A stretch of DNA of 64,000 bases, taken from the NCBI RefSeq assembly GCF_036206005.1, contig NZ_CP108143.1, positions 310,001 to 374,000 of the forward strand, in the 5' to 3' direction. Both the position numbers and the translations under genes were made by a program. Positions 17,784 to 26,595 of the stretch are shown one piece after another (within the stretch, counting starts at the first letter, position 1; the number at the start of each line of letters is the position of its first letter). The notes under the pieces were generated by a model, which searched no databases, was not told the origin of the DNA, and was given only the letters and a program-made list of their open reading frames with translations. The DNA comes from Streptomyces sp. NBC_00178. GTDB lineage: Bacteria; Actinomycetota; Actinomycetes; Streptomycetales; Streptomycetaceae.

Positions 17784-18769
17784 CCAGCATCCCCACTCCG
17801 GTCACCCGTCTCCTCGGCACCCGCCTGCCCGTGGTCCAGGCGGGCATGTCCTGGGCCTCGTCGAGCTCGGCCCTTCCCGTTGCCGTCAGCCGGGCCGGCG
17901 GGCTGGGGGTCGTCGCCGCGGGTCCCATGCGCCTGGACGACCTCGCCCGTGTGCTCGACGAGACGGCGGCGGGGACCGACCGGCCCTGGGGCGTGAACCT
18001 GCCGCTGTACCGGGCGGGGGCCGACGACGTCATCGACCTGCTCCTCGCGCGCCGTCCCCCGGTGCTGATCGCCTCGCAGGGCGGACCGCGCCGCTATCTG
18101 CGGCGGTTCCAGGACGTCGGCACGGTGTGCCTGCACGTCGTGGCGGGTGTCGAGCACGCCCGCAAGGCCGCCGACGCGGGGGTGGACGGCCTGGTCGTCG
18201 TCGGTGCGGAGGCCGGAGGCCATCCGCCGCCCGGGATGGTGACCACCCAGGTGCTCGTCCGGGCGGTCGTCTCGGCCGTGCCGGACCTTCCCGTGATCGC
18301 CTCGGGAGGTGTGGCGGACGGCGCGGGGCTGGCCGCGATGCTCGCCCTGGGAGCGGGGGCCGCCCAGTTCGGGACTCGGTTCCTCGCCACGGATGAGGCC
18401 ACCGTGCACGCGGACTACAAGGCGGCGGTCCTCGCGGCGGGTGTGGAGGACACCCGTACCGTCGGCCGCGGCCTGGGCCTCGTACGCGCCCTGGACAACG
18501 ACTTCACCGCGCGCATGCAGCGGCTTGAGGAGTCCGGCGCCGAACTGGACGTGCGGCGGGAGGCGTTCGTGGCCGCCAGCCTCAAGGACGCCGCGCTGCA
18601 CGGCCTGATCGGCGAAGGGAAGGTCGAGGCGGGCCAGTCCGCAGGGCTCGTCGACGCGGTCCTCCCCGCGGCGGAGGTGGTCGAGCGCATCGTCGCCGAG
18701 TACCGGACCGCGCTCGGCCGTCTGCCGCTGCCCCAGGTCACCGGGGCGCGGCACGTCGTGGCCGGCTGA
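17780..18769 (+). CDS. Nitronate monooxygenase-like FMN protein
   Basis: The protein has 329 residues and a TIM-barrel fold with FMN sites. It begins TRLLGTRLPVVQAGMSW, carries VGAEAGGHPPPG with the conserved active-site His, then IASGGVADGAGLAAML and GTRFLATDEATVH for the phosphate of FMN. Family members oxidise alkyl nitronates; related FabK-type proteins are enoyl reductases. In an acyl-CoA operon either a reductive step or protection against a nitro compound such as 3-nitropropionate is possible. The start ATG overlaps the ligase stop by four bases. It is the last gene of the operon, and a strong terminator follows. Confidence 0.85.
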   Translation: MTSIPTPVTRLLGTRLPVVQAGMSWASSSSALPVAVSRAGGLGVVAAGPMRLDDLARVLDETAAGTDRPWGVNLPLYRAGADDVIDLLLARRPPVLIASQGGPRRYLRRFQDVGTVCLHVVAGVEHARKAADAGVDGLVVVGAEAGGHPPPGMVTTQVLVRAVVSAVPDLPVIASGGVADGAGLAAMLALGAGAAQFGTRFLATDEATVHADYKAAVLAAGVEDTRTVGRGLGLVRALDNDFTARMQRLEESGAELDVRREAFVAASLKDAALHGLIGEGKVEAGQSAGLVDAVLPAAEVVERIVAEYRTALGRLPLPQVTGARHVVAG

Positions 18770-18790
18770 CAGCCGGGCAGGGACCACGGG

Positions 18791-18826
18791 GCCCGGCCGG
18801 TGCCTCCGCGGAGGCACCGGCCGGGC
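18791..18826. terminator. Bidirectional terminator closing the acyl-CoA operon
   Basis: A perfect 16-bp stem (18791-18806 with 18811-18826) with a CGCG loop lies between the convergent genes ending at 18769 and 18832. Confidence 0.85.
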
Positions 18827-18831
18827 TCCCG

Positions 18832-20412
18832 TCAGCCCCGGCGGATCTCGAAGTGGTCGATGCGCTCTCCCGACTCGGCGAGCGCGGTGACCTTCATCCG
18901 GGGATGCCGGCCGGCCTCCACCTCCACCGCGAGGAAGGAGAATCCGGTGTAGCGGACCCGGGACCACTCGACCGTCTCGGTGGCCTTTCCGCCGCCCTTG
19001 ACCACGTGGTAGGTGTTCACGCTCTCCAGGTCCTTGACATGGCCCTCGTAGCTGTCCGGTGCCGGGAAGTCGTACAGCGCCTTGCCGGCACCGCCCGCGG
19101 TGACGTACACGATGCCGTCCCGCGTCGGGTCGGTGCGCTCCCCGATCGGGACCGGGCGCTTGACCGCACTCTTGAGGATCGCGTCGGTGCGCTCGTAGAC
19201 GTGGTTGTGGCCGTTGATGACCAGGTCCACCTGGTGCTTCTCGAAGAGCGGCACCCAGGCGTCCCGGACGCCGCCGTCCGAGGCGTGGGCGTTGGTCGTG
19301 GAGAACGCGCAGTGGTGGAAGAAGACCACCACGAAGTCGATGTCGTGGCGGGCCCGCAGTTCTCCCAGACGCCGGTCCAGCCAGCGCGTCTGCTTGCCGT
19401 CGCTGATGCCGAAGTTGGCCGGGATCTCGTACGAGACGTCGTTGGCGTCGAGTGCGATCACGCCGACGTTGCCGTGCGTGAAGGAGTAGGCGCCGGGCTG
19501 GTGGACGGGGTCCGGGCCGTTGTCCGGCAGGGTCCAGCGGGCGTTCTGGCCGCCGTAGCCGTTCGGCGAGTACCAGGCCTCCATGTCGTGGTTGCCGGTG
19601 GTCACCATCCACGGCACGGTCTTGGACACCGTCTCGGTCTGCGCCAGGAACTGGTCCCAGGTGCGGGCGTCGTAGGTGTCGGTGCTCTGCCCGGAGCCGG
19701 AGGGGTCGGCGTAGCAGATGTCACCGGCGTGCAGGTGGAAGGCGGGGTTCTGCCCGAGGATCAGCTGGTCGTTGCCGAGCGCGTGGTAGCTGACGCCCTG
19801 GTCGCCGAAGGCCGTGAAGGTGAACGCCTCGGCGCGCTCCGGCGCGGTGGTGAAGGTGCCGAGCGTGCCGAGGTTACGGGTGTCGGCGGGGTCGAAACCG
19901 TCGTGGCCGACGCCGTAGTAGTACGTCGTGCCGGGCTTCAGCCGCTCCAGGGAGGCGTGCACGTAGTACTGCTCGGCGGCCGCGATCTTGCCGCCGTTCA
20001 GCATCGGTGTCGTCAGGTGCCGTACCTCGGCGTCGATCCTGCGGCTGAGTGCCCACGGCTTGTTCCCGATGCGGATGAAGGGCCGCTTCACGGCGAAGGG
20101 GACCTGCCAGGACACCGCCATCTGGGTCTTGGGGTCCGCCCCGTACGCGAGGTGCCTGCCGAAGGGGGCGACCAGCGAACCGTCCACCTGCGTCGTGCTG
20201 TGGTGCGACGTGATCACGTCCGGCCCGGCGGCGTACGCGGACGGGGAGACCAGTCCCGACGCCGCCAGTCCGGTGCCCGCGACGGCCGCGGTGGCCACGC
20301 CGGTGCGGAGGACACCGCGGCGGGTCAGCTTGGTACGCAGGTATTCGTGCTGCTCGGCCATGCTCATGCGGTCGGCGAGCTTCTCGGGGATTCCGAAACG
20401 GGGGATGTCCAT
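18832..20412 (-). CDS. Secreted purple-acid-phosphatase-like metallophosphoesterase
   Basis: The protein is about 526 residues. A Tat signal (TRRGVLRTGVATAAVAGTG) lies near residue 30, after a conserved-looking DIPEKLADRMSMAEQHEYLR leader. An Fn3-like N-terminal domain follows, with the LKPGTTYYYGVGHDGFDP motif of purple acid phosphatases. The metal motifs are FTAFGDQG, LHAGDICYAD, TTGNHDMEAWY, VFFHHCAFST and INGHNHVYERT. This is the complete set for a dinuclear phosphatase. The start is uncertain: ATG at 20412 or 20424, and the frame stays open to 20484. It is exported and probably releases phosphate outside the cell or at the wall. Confidence 0.87.
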   Translation of the reverse strand: MDIPRFGIPEKLADRMSMAEQHEYLRTKLTRRGVLRTGVATAAVAGTGLAASGLVSPSAYAAGPDVITSHHSTTQVDGSLVAPFGRHLAYGADPKTQMAVSWQVPFAVKRPFIRIGNKPWALSRRIDAEVRHLTTPMLNGGKIAAAEQYYVHASLERLKPGTTYYYGVGHDGFDPADTRNLGTLGTFTTAPERAEAFTFTAFGDQGVSYHALGNDQLILGQNPAFHLHAGDICYADPSGSGQSTDTYDARTWDQFLAQTETVSKTVPWMVTTGNHDMEAWYSPNGYGGQNARWTLPDNGPDPVHQPGAYSFTHGNVGVIALDANDVSYEIPANFGISDGKQTRWLDRRLGELRARHDIDFVVVFFHHCAFSTTNAHASDGGVRDAWVPLFEKHQVDLVINGHNHVYERTDAILKSAVKRPVPIGERTDPTRDGIVYVTAGGAGKALYDFPAPDSYEGHVKDLESVNTYHVVKGGGKATETVEWSRVRYTGFSFLAVEVEAGRHPRMKVTALAESGERIDHFEIRRG

Positions 20413-20870
20413 GGCCGAAAACATCCACCGGAATACTGACCGGATTCCTTCAGGTACATGAACACTACACGTACAGCCCTCCATGAGTTCCTATAGCGGA
20501 CACGGAGCGAGGCGGCGGACACGCTCCCGGCCGGTGCGCACGGCGGGGGTCACCGACCCCCCTCACCTGGGTCTTCCTCACGAGCACGGCCTGCCCGCGG
20601 GCAGGCGGCGGGCGTCCCGCACCTTCCCGCGCGGGGCTCACGCCGGTTCCCGGCAGGCGGATTCCCGGCCGGCCGCTTTGTCTCCCCACTAGAAGAAGTT
20701 GCGTTCCGGTGCGTCAAAGGGGTTTCTGGCCGGTGCAAAAGCCATTACCTTCCTGATCTGAACCGGACAACAACGGCCGGGTGCCCACCCCTCCCCCGGG
20801 CACCCGGCTCGTCGGCGCGACGGCGCGCGCCTGTGCTTCACCCCGCCCCGTCACCACACGGAGGTAACGC

Positions 20871-23693
20871 GTGCACAGGAGATTCACCCGGCCTCTCGCG
20901 GCGCTCGCCTGCACCCTGCTCGCCGCCGCGGGCGCCCTCACCGCCCAGCAGAGACCCGCCGAGGCCGCACCCGCGGCGGCCGACGAGTTCCAGCAGGTCA
21001 CCCTGGCCAAGGGGGTGGCCGAGACCGGTGAGCCCATGACACTCGCCGTCCTGCCCGACAGATCCGTCCTGCACACCTCGCGGGACGGCACCCTGCGGCT
21101 GACCGACGCCGCGGGCACCACCAAGGTCACCGGCAAGCTCGACGTCTACTCCCACGACGAGGAAGGCCTCCAAGGCGTCGGAGTGGACCCGGGCTTCACC
21201 GGCAACCGCTTCGTCTACCTCTACTACGCGCCGAAGCTGTCGACGCCGTCGGGGGACGCGCCCGCAGGCGGCTCCGCGGCCGACTTCGCACCGTTCGACG
21301 GCGTGAACCGCCTGTCGCGCTTCGTGCTCAGGACCGACGGCACACTGGACCTCGGTTCGGAGACGAAGGTCATCGACGTCCCGGCCAGCCGAGGGCTGTG
21401 CTGCCACGTCGGCGGTGACATCGACTTCGACGCCCAGGGCAACCTGTACCTCTCCACGGGCGACGACAGCAACCCCTTCGCGTCCGACGGCTACACCCCC
21501 ATCGACGAGCGGGCGGACCGCAACCCCGCGTACGACGCCCAGCGTTCGGCGGGCAACACCAACGACCTCCGCGGCAAGGTGCTGCGCATCAAGGTCAACG
21601 CCGCGGGCGGCTACTCCATCCCGTCGGGCAACCTGTTCGCTCCGGGGACCGCGAAGACCAGGCCCGAGATCTACGCGATGGGCTTCCGCAACCCGTTCCG
21701 GATGTCGGTCGACAAGCCCACCGGCATCGTCTACCTCGGCGACTACGGCCCCGACGCCGGTACCGCGAACGCGGGCCGCGGGCCGGCCGGCCAGGTCGAG
21801 TTCAACCGGATCACCAAGGCGGGCAACTACGGCTGGCCCTACTGCACCGGCAACAACAACGCCTACGTCGACTACAACTTCGCCACCTCGACGTCGGGCT
21901 CGGCCTTCTCCTGCGCCGCCCCGAAGAACACCTCGCCGAACAACACCGGCCTGACCGACCTCCCGCCGGCCCAGGCCGCCTGGATCCCCTACGACGGCGG
22001 CTCGGTACCCGAGTTCGGCAGCGGCTCGGAATCGCCCATGGGCGGCCCCGTCTACCGCTACGACGCGGCGTCCTCCTCGGCGGTCAAGTTCCCCCAGAGC
22101 TACGACGGCGACTTCTTCGCCGGTGAGTTCGGCCGCAGGTGGATCAAGCGGATCGAGCAGGGCTCCGACGGAACCGTCCAGTCGATCAACGCCTTCCCCT
22201 GGCAGGGCACCCAGGTCATGGACTCGGCCTTCGGGCCGGACGGCGCCCTCTACGTGCTCGACTACGGCACCGGCTACTTCAACGGGGACGCGAACAGCGC
22301 GGTCTACCGCATCGAGTACGTCACCGGAGGGCGCGCCCCGCTCGCCAAGGCCACCGCCGACCGCACCTCCGGCACCGCCCCGCTCGCCGTGAAGTTCTCC
22401 TCCGCCGGCAGCTCCGACCCGGACGGGGACCCGCTCACCTACGCATGGAAGTTCGGCGACGGCACGACCTCGACCGCCGCCCAGCCCTCGCACACCTACA
22501 CGGCGAACGGCCGGTACACGGCCGAGCTGACGGTGTCCGACGGGACGGGCAACACGGCGACCGCCTCGGTGATCATCACCGTCGGCAACACCGCGCCCAC
22601 GGTCACCCTCGACCTGCCCACCGACGGTTCCATCATCGACCCCGGCGCCGCCGTCCCGTTCAAGGTCACCGTCACCGATCCCGAGGACGGTGCGATCGAC
22701 TGCTCCAAGGTCAAGGTCACCTTCATCATCGGCCACGACAGCCACGGACACCCGCAGACCTCCGCGACCGGGTGCTCGGGCACGGTGCAGACCATCGCCG
22801 ACGGTGAACACGACCCCAACGCCAACATCTTCGGCGTCTGGGACGCCGAGTACACCGACAAGGGCGCGAACGGCCAGCCCGCCCTCACCACGCACGACCA
22901 GAACCTCAGCCAGGGCAGTCAGCGCCAGGCCGAGCACTTCGGGGAGTCCGCCGGCGTCCAGATCGTCGACAAGACGGCGGCGCACGGGGGCAAGGCGGTC
23001 GGCCACATCGAGAACGGCGACTGGATCTCCTTCAAGCCGTACCTCCTGGCCGACGCCACACGGATGACGGCCCGCATCGCCTCGGGCGGCGTGGGCGGGA
23101 CACTGGAGGTCCGGGCGGGCACACCCACCGGAACCCTCCTCGGATCGGTGGCGGTACCGGTCACCGGAGGCTGGGAGAACTTCCAGAACGTGTCCGTGGA
23201 CCTCACCAACCGCCCCGCCGGCACCACCACCCTCCACCTCGTCTTCAAGGGAGGGAGCGGATCCCTCTTCGACGTCGACGACTTCACCTTCACGACCGGT
23301 GGAACGACCGTGCGGACGGGGGCGATCACCGGAATCGCCGGCAAGTGCGTCGACGTCGCTTCGGGGGCCAGTGCCGACGGCACGCAGATACAGCTGTACG
23401 GCTGCAACAACACCGCCGCGCAGACGTGGACCGTGGCCGCCGACAGCACGCTGCGCGCGCTCGGCAAGTGCCTGGACATCAGCGGCGCCGGCACGGCCGA
23501 CGGCACGAAGATCCAGCTGTACACGTGCAACAACACCGGAGCCCAGAAATGGGCACCGCAGTCCGACGGCACCCTGAGGAACCCCGCGACGGGCAAGTGC
23601 CTGGACGCGGCGGGGGGAGCATCCGCGGACGGCACGAAGCTCCACCTGTGGACCTGCACCGCCGGCGCCAACCAGAAGTGGACCCTGCCATGA
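20871..23693 (+). CDS. Secreted PQQ-type sugar dehydrogenase with PKD, CBM6-like and ricin domains
   Basis: The protein has 940 residues, starting at GTG 20871 with GGAGGTAAC upstream. The order is: a signal peptide (about 1-33), a six-blade glucose/sorbosone dehydrogenase-type propeller (about 40-485; CCHVGGDIDFDAQGNLYLSTGD, GFRNPFRMSVD and NYGWPYC motifs), a PKD domain (about 490-580), a Cys-containing domain with HDSHGHP, a CBM6-like domain (about 690-805, NGDWISF) and a ricin-type beta-trefoil (about 815-940, three QxW-like repeats). It probably oxidises a carbohydrate outside the cell while bound to a polysaccharide. The stop overlaps the start of the ThuA/DUF1080 gene by four bases. The leader 20485-20870 holds no gene. 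Confidence 0.9.
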   Translation: MHRRFTRPLAALACTLLAAAGALTAQQRPAEAAPAAADEFQQVTLAKGVAETGEPMTLAVLPDRSVLHTSRDGTLRLTDAAGTTKVTGKLDVYSHDEEGLQGVGVDPGFTGNRFVYLYYAPKLSTPSGDAPAGGSAADFAPFDGVNRLSRFVLRTDGTLDLGSETKVIDVPASRGLCCHVGGDIDFDAQGNLYLSTGDDSNPFASDGYTPIDERADRNPAYDAQRSAGNTNDLRGKVLRIKVNAAGGYSIPSGNLFAPGTAKTRPEIYAMGFRNPFRMSVDKPTGIVYLGDYGPDAGTANAGRGPAGQVEFNRITKAGNYGWPYCTGNNNAYVDYNFATSTSGSAFSCAAPKNTSPNNTGLTDLPPAQAAWIPYDGGSVPEFGSGSESPMGGPVYRYDAASSSAVKFPQSYDGDFFAGEFGRRWIKRIEQGSDGTVQSINAFPWQGTQVMDSAFGPDGALYVLDYGTGYFNGDANSAVYRIEYVTGGRAPLAKATADRTSGTAPLAVKFSSAGSSDPDGDPLTYAWKFGDGTTSTAAQPSHTYTANGRYTAELTVSDGTGNTATASVIITVGNTAPTVTLDLPTDGSIIDPGAAVPFKVTVTDPEDGAIDCSKVKVTFIIGHDSHGHPQTSATGCSGTVQTIADGEHDPNANIFGVWDAEYTDKGANGQPALTTHDQNLSQGSQRQAEHFGESAGVQIVDKTAAHGGKAVGHIENGDWISFKPYLLADATRMTARIASGGVGGTLEVRAGTPTGTLLGSVAVPVTGGWENFQNVSVDLTNRPAGTTTLHLVFKGGSGSLFDVDDFTFTTGGTTVRTGAITGIAGKCVDVASGASADGTQIQLYGCNNTAAQTWTVAADSTLRALGKCLDISGAGTADGTKIQLYTCNNTGAQKWAPQSDGTLRNPATGKCLDAAGGASADGTKLHLWTCTAGANQKWTLP
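23451..23552 (+). repeat. Direct repeat copy 1 in the ricin lectin coding region
   Basis: These 102 bases match 25208-25309 at all but about five positions. They encode the middle lobe of the beta-trefoil in the sugar dehydrogenase. Confidence 0.85.
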
Positions 23694-25453
23694 GCCGACG
23701 ACTCCGGCGCCTTGCCTCCTGGGGCACCTGCGCCTTACTGAGCACCGCCATGCTGCCCGCCGCGGCCACCGCCGCGGCCGGGACGGACGCACGACCGGCA
23801 CCCTCCCCGGTGGCGGCCGCCGCCGCGGCCGACCCGGCGTACGACGTGCTGGTCTTCTCGAAGACGGCCGGCTTCCGCCATTCCTCCATCGACGAGGGTG
23901 TCACCGCCCTGCGCGAACTGGGCACGGCCAACAACTTCACCGTGACCGCGACCGAGGACGCGGCGGTCTTCACCCCCGCGTCCCTGGCCGGCTACGAGGC
24001 CGTCGTCTTCCTCTCCACCACGGGCGACGTGCTCAACGCCTCGCAGCAGACCGCCTTCGAGGGCTACATCCAGGCCGGCGGCGGATACGTCGGCATCCAC
24101 GCGGCGGCCGACACCGAGTACGACTGGACCTGGTACGGCGGCCTGGCCGGTGCCCTCTTCCGGGCACATCCGCAGATCCAGCCCGCCACGGTCACGGTCG
24201 AGGACCGGGCGCACGACGCGACCGCCCATCTCGGCAGGACGTGGCAGCGCACCGACGAGTGGTACGACTACCGCACCAACCCGCGCACCACCGCGCACGT
24301 CCTGGCCTCGCTCGACGAGTCGACGTACAGCGGCGGGGGCATGGGCGGCGACCACCCGATCGCCTGGTGCAAGGACTACCAGGGCGGGCGTGCCTTCTAC
24401 ACGGGCGGCGGTCACACCGAGGACTCGTACGCCGATCCGGCCTTCCGCCGCCATCTCCTCGGCGGAATCCGCTGGGCCGCGCGCCTGACGGAGGCCGACT
24501 GCCGTCCCGAGACGGGCTACACCAGCCTGTACGGCGGCACCGGCACCACCGGATGGAAGCAGGCCGGCCCCGGTTCCTTCGCCGAGAGCGACGCCACGCT
24601 CACCTCCCGCGGCGGCCTCGGTCTGCTCTGGTACCAGGCCAAGGAGTACAAGGCGTACTCCCTGAAGCTCGACTGGCGGCAGGCCGGTGACGACAACTCC
24701 GGTGTCTTCGTGGGCTTCCCGGCCTCCGACGATCCGTGGTCGGCCGTCGACAACGGCTACGAGATCCAGATCGACGCGACGGACACCCCGGACCGCACCA
24801 CGGGATCCGTCTACGGTTTCAAGTCGGCCGATCTCGCGGCGCGCGACGCGGCGCTGAACCCGCCGGGTGAGTGGAACACCTACGAGATCCGGGTCGAGGG
24901 CGAGCGCCTCCAGCTCTTCCTCAACGGGCAGAAGATCAACGACTTCACCAACACCGACCCCGCCCGGAGTCTCCAGCAGGGGCACATCGGACTGCAGAAC
25001 CACGGCACCGACGACGACGTGTCCTTCCGCAACATCCGCATCAAGGAGATCGGCGGCACGACGGGGCCGAGGGAGGGTGCCATCAAGGGACTGGGCTCCA
25101 AGTGCGTGGACGTCGCGAACGGTTCCAGCGCCGACGGCACCCAGATCCAGCTGTGGACGTGCAACCAGTCCGCCGCCCAGAAGTGGACGGTGGGCACGGA
25201 CGACACGCTGCGCGCGCTCGGCAAGTGCCTGGACATCAGTGGCGCGGGCACGGCCGACGGCACGAAGATCCAGCTGTACGGGTGCAACAACACCGGAGCC
25301 CAGAAGTGGGTCGCCCAGGCCGACGGCACCCTGAAGAACCCTCAGTCGGGCAAGTGCCTCGACGCCTCGGGCAACTCCTCGGCGGACGGCACCAAGCTGC
25401 ACCTCTGGGCATGCCACACCGGCGCCAACCAGAAGTGGGTCCTGCCCGGGTGA
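23690..25453 (+). CDS. Secreted ThuA-like plus DUF1080 protein with ricin lectin
   Basis: The protein has 587 residues. It has an Ala-rich signal peptide (1-29), then a ThuA-like domain (about 48-280; VLVFSKTAGFRHSSIDEGV, GGGYVGIHAAADTEYDW, GGGHTEDSYADPAFRRHLLGG), a DUF1080/LamG-like domain (about 290-450; GGLGLLWYQAKEYKAYSL, NGYEIQID, VEGERLQLFLNG) and a ricin beta-trefoil (about 460-587). ThuA and DUF1080 proteins act in 3-keto-sugar pathways; DUF1080 includes 3-keto-disaccharide hydrolases. Its ATG overlaps the stop of the sugar dehydrogenase gene, so oxidation and cleavage of a glycan by the pair is likely. Leu16 is encoded by TTA (23735-23737), a rare codon in Streptomyces. Terminators follow. 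Confidence 0.9.
   Translation: MSRRLRRLASWGTCALLSTAMLPAAATAAAGTDARPAPSPVAAAAAADPAYDVLVFSKTAGFRHSSIDEGVTALRELGTANNFTVTATEDAAVFTPASLAGYEAVVFLSTTGDVLNASQQTAFEGYIQAGGGYVGIHAAADTEYDWTWYGGLAGALFRAHPQIQPATVTVEDRAHDATAHLGRTWQRTDEWYDYRTNPRTTAHVLASLDESTYSGGGMGGDHPIAWCKDYQGGRAFYTGGGHTEDSYADPAFRRHLLGGIRWAARLTEADCRPETGYTSLYGGTGTTGWKQAGPGSFAESDATLTSRGGLGLLWYQAKEYKAYSLKLDWRQAGDDNSGVFVGFPASDDPWSAVDNGYEIQIDATDTPDRTTGSVYGFKSADLAARDAALNPPGEWNTYEIRVEGERLQLFLNGQKINDFTNTDPARSLQQGHIGLQNHGTDDDVSFRNIRIKEIGGTTGPREGAIKGLGSKCVDVANGSSADGTQIQLWTCNQSAAQKWTVGTDDTLRALGKCLDISGAGTADGTKIQLYGCNNTGAQKWVAQADGTLKNPQSGKCLDASGNSSADGTKLHLWACHTGANQKWVLPG
25208..25309 (+). repeat. Direct repeat copy 2 in the ricin lectin coding region
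   Basis: About 95% identical to 23451-23552 and in the same coding phase, 1757 bases away. Confidence 0.85.
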
Positions 25454-25467
25454 CGTTCCCCCGATTC

Positions 25468-25562
25468 CGTCGCCACCGCGGGAGGCGGTGGCGACGGGAA
25501 CCGGCCGCGGTACCGGGCCGGTGACGGCGGCGGGGTGCGACGCCGAAGCACCCCGCCGCCGT
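25468..25562. terminator. Two hairpins between convergent genes
   Basis: The first stem is 13 bp (25468-25480 with 25486-25498). The second is 15 bp (25524-25538 with 25548-25562). They separate the ThuA gene ending at 25453 from the leftward crotonase ending at 25582. Confidence 0.8.
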
Positions 25563-25581
25563 TCCTCCGGGCCCGCCGGAG

Positions 25582-26406
25582 TCAGGAGAGGTCCGCGACC
25601 TGCCTGCCGAGGTCGCGCTCCACCCCGTCCGCCCGCTGCAGGCCGCCGTCCAGGAGCCGCTTCACCCGGAAGGTGTTCTCGGGCCTGCCCGAGGTGCCGA
25701 AGAACGCTGCCAGCGCCGCACCGAACTCCTCGACCGGAGGCTGGGTGCCGGCGTCGACGAGCTCCTTGGTCTTCCGCAGCGCCACCTTGTCGAAACTGGC
25801 GATCCGGCGGGCGAAGGTGTCGACGAACTGCTCGAGTTCGTTCCCGGGCAGGACGCGATTGACGTATCCGTAGGCTGCCGCGAGATCGGCGGGGAAGTCG
25901 TCGGCACCCAGCAGGATCTCCAGGGCCCGCGACCGCCCGACCAGACGGGGCAGCCGGCCGGTGGGGTTCCCGCCCGGGACGGACCCGACCCCCACCTCGA
26001 ACTGCCCGAGGATGGCGTCCGGTCCGGCGAAACGGATGTCGGTCGCCAGGACGAACTCGCTGCCGGCGCCGCGGGCACGGCCGTTGATCTCGCTGACCGT
26101 GACGCACGGCACCCTGCCGAGCCGGTACACGTTGTCGGCGTACGGGTGCAGGCCGGACGCACCGGGCTTCATGGCGGCCACACGGGCGCGGTCCGACAGC
26201 ATGTCCCAGTGCGCCATGAAGAAGTCCGGGTTGCCGCTCCTGAACACGACGACCGACAGCTCGGGGTCCTGCTCGATGCGGGTGATCAGCTCGGCCAGCT
26301 GCTCCACGGTGTCGGGATCCACCAGATTGATCTCACCGTTGGTGAACGTCACCCTCCAGTAGGACGGGCTGACCTCCTGGACGGCGAACTGCTCGTCTGC
26401 GCTCAT
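25582..26406 (-). CDS. Divergent crotonase-family protein (FFMAH type), paralogue A
   Basis: The 274-residue protein has the crotonase fold: INGRARGAGSEFVLATDIRFAGPDAILGQFEVGVGSVPGGNP and a C-terminal ALRKTKELVDAG segment. The oxyanion-hole motif, normally FCAGAD, is replaced by PDFFMAHWD. The position matching Glu144 of enoyl-CoA hydratase is Glu (GAGSE) and the Glu164 position is also kept (FEVG). A protein of the same type is encoded at 46265-47116, about 20 kb away. The true reaction is unknown; annotation as enoyl-CoA hydratase would be a guess. ATG at 26406 with a GGAGGG-type site upstream. It stands alone. Confidence 0.8.
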   Translation of the reverse strand: MSADEQFAVQEVSPSYWRVTFTNGEINLVDPDTVEQLAELITRIEQDPELSVVVFRSGNPDFFMAHWDMLSDRARVAAMKPGASGLHPYADNVYRLGRVPCVTVSEINGRARGAGSEFVLATDIRFAGPDAILGQFEVGVGSVPGGNPTGRLPRLVGRSRALEILLGADDFPADLAAAYGYVNRVLPGNELEQFVDTFARRIASFDKVALRKTKELVDAGTQPPVEEFGAALAAFFGTSGRPENTFRVKRLLDGGLQRADGVERDLGRQVADLS

Positions 26407-26595
26407 GAGACCGGTCCCTCCAGATCCTTCGGATTCCGAGATGTCAGTATTTCACCGGTTTCACGAGGCTGCATCCGCCCTCTTCGGCGTGCCCTCTCCC
26501 CCGCCCGCGCGGCGCCGGTTTCCTCCCGTCCGGCGGATCTTCACGACGCGTCCGCGCATCAGGTCGGTACCGGCAGGCCGCCGACCCCGGGTGCG

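Noticed and set aside
12369..18769. Itaconate degradation operon
   Set aside because: The order CoA-transferase, hydratase, lyase fits loosely, but the known itaconate lyase is of the CitE/HpcH type, not HMG-CoA-lyase-like.
20413..20470. PHO-box-like GTTCATG and GGTCAG upstream of the second phosphatase
   Set aside because: The two units are 22 bases apart but other units do not fit, and they run into the uncertain start.
20838..23801. 987-residue leftward frame opposite the sugar dehydrogenase
   Set aside because: Val/Gly/Arg-rich nonsense in the shadow of a gene with clear domains on the other strand.
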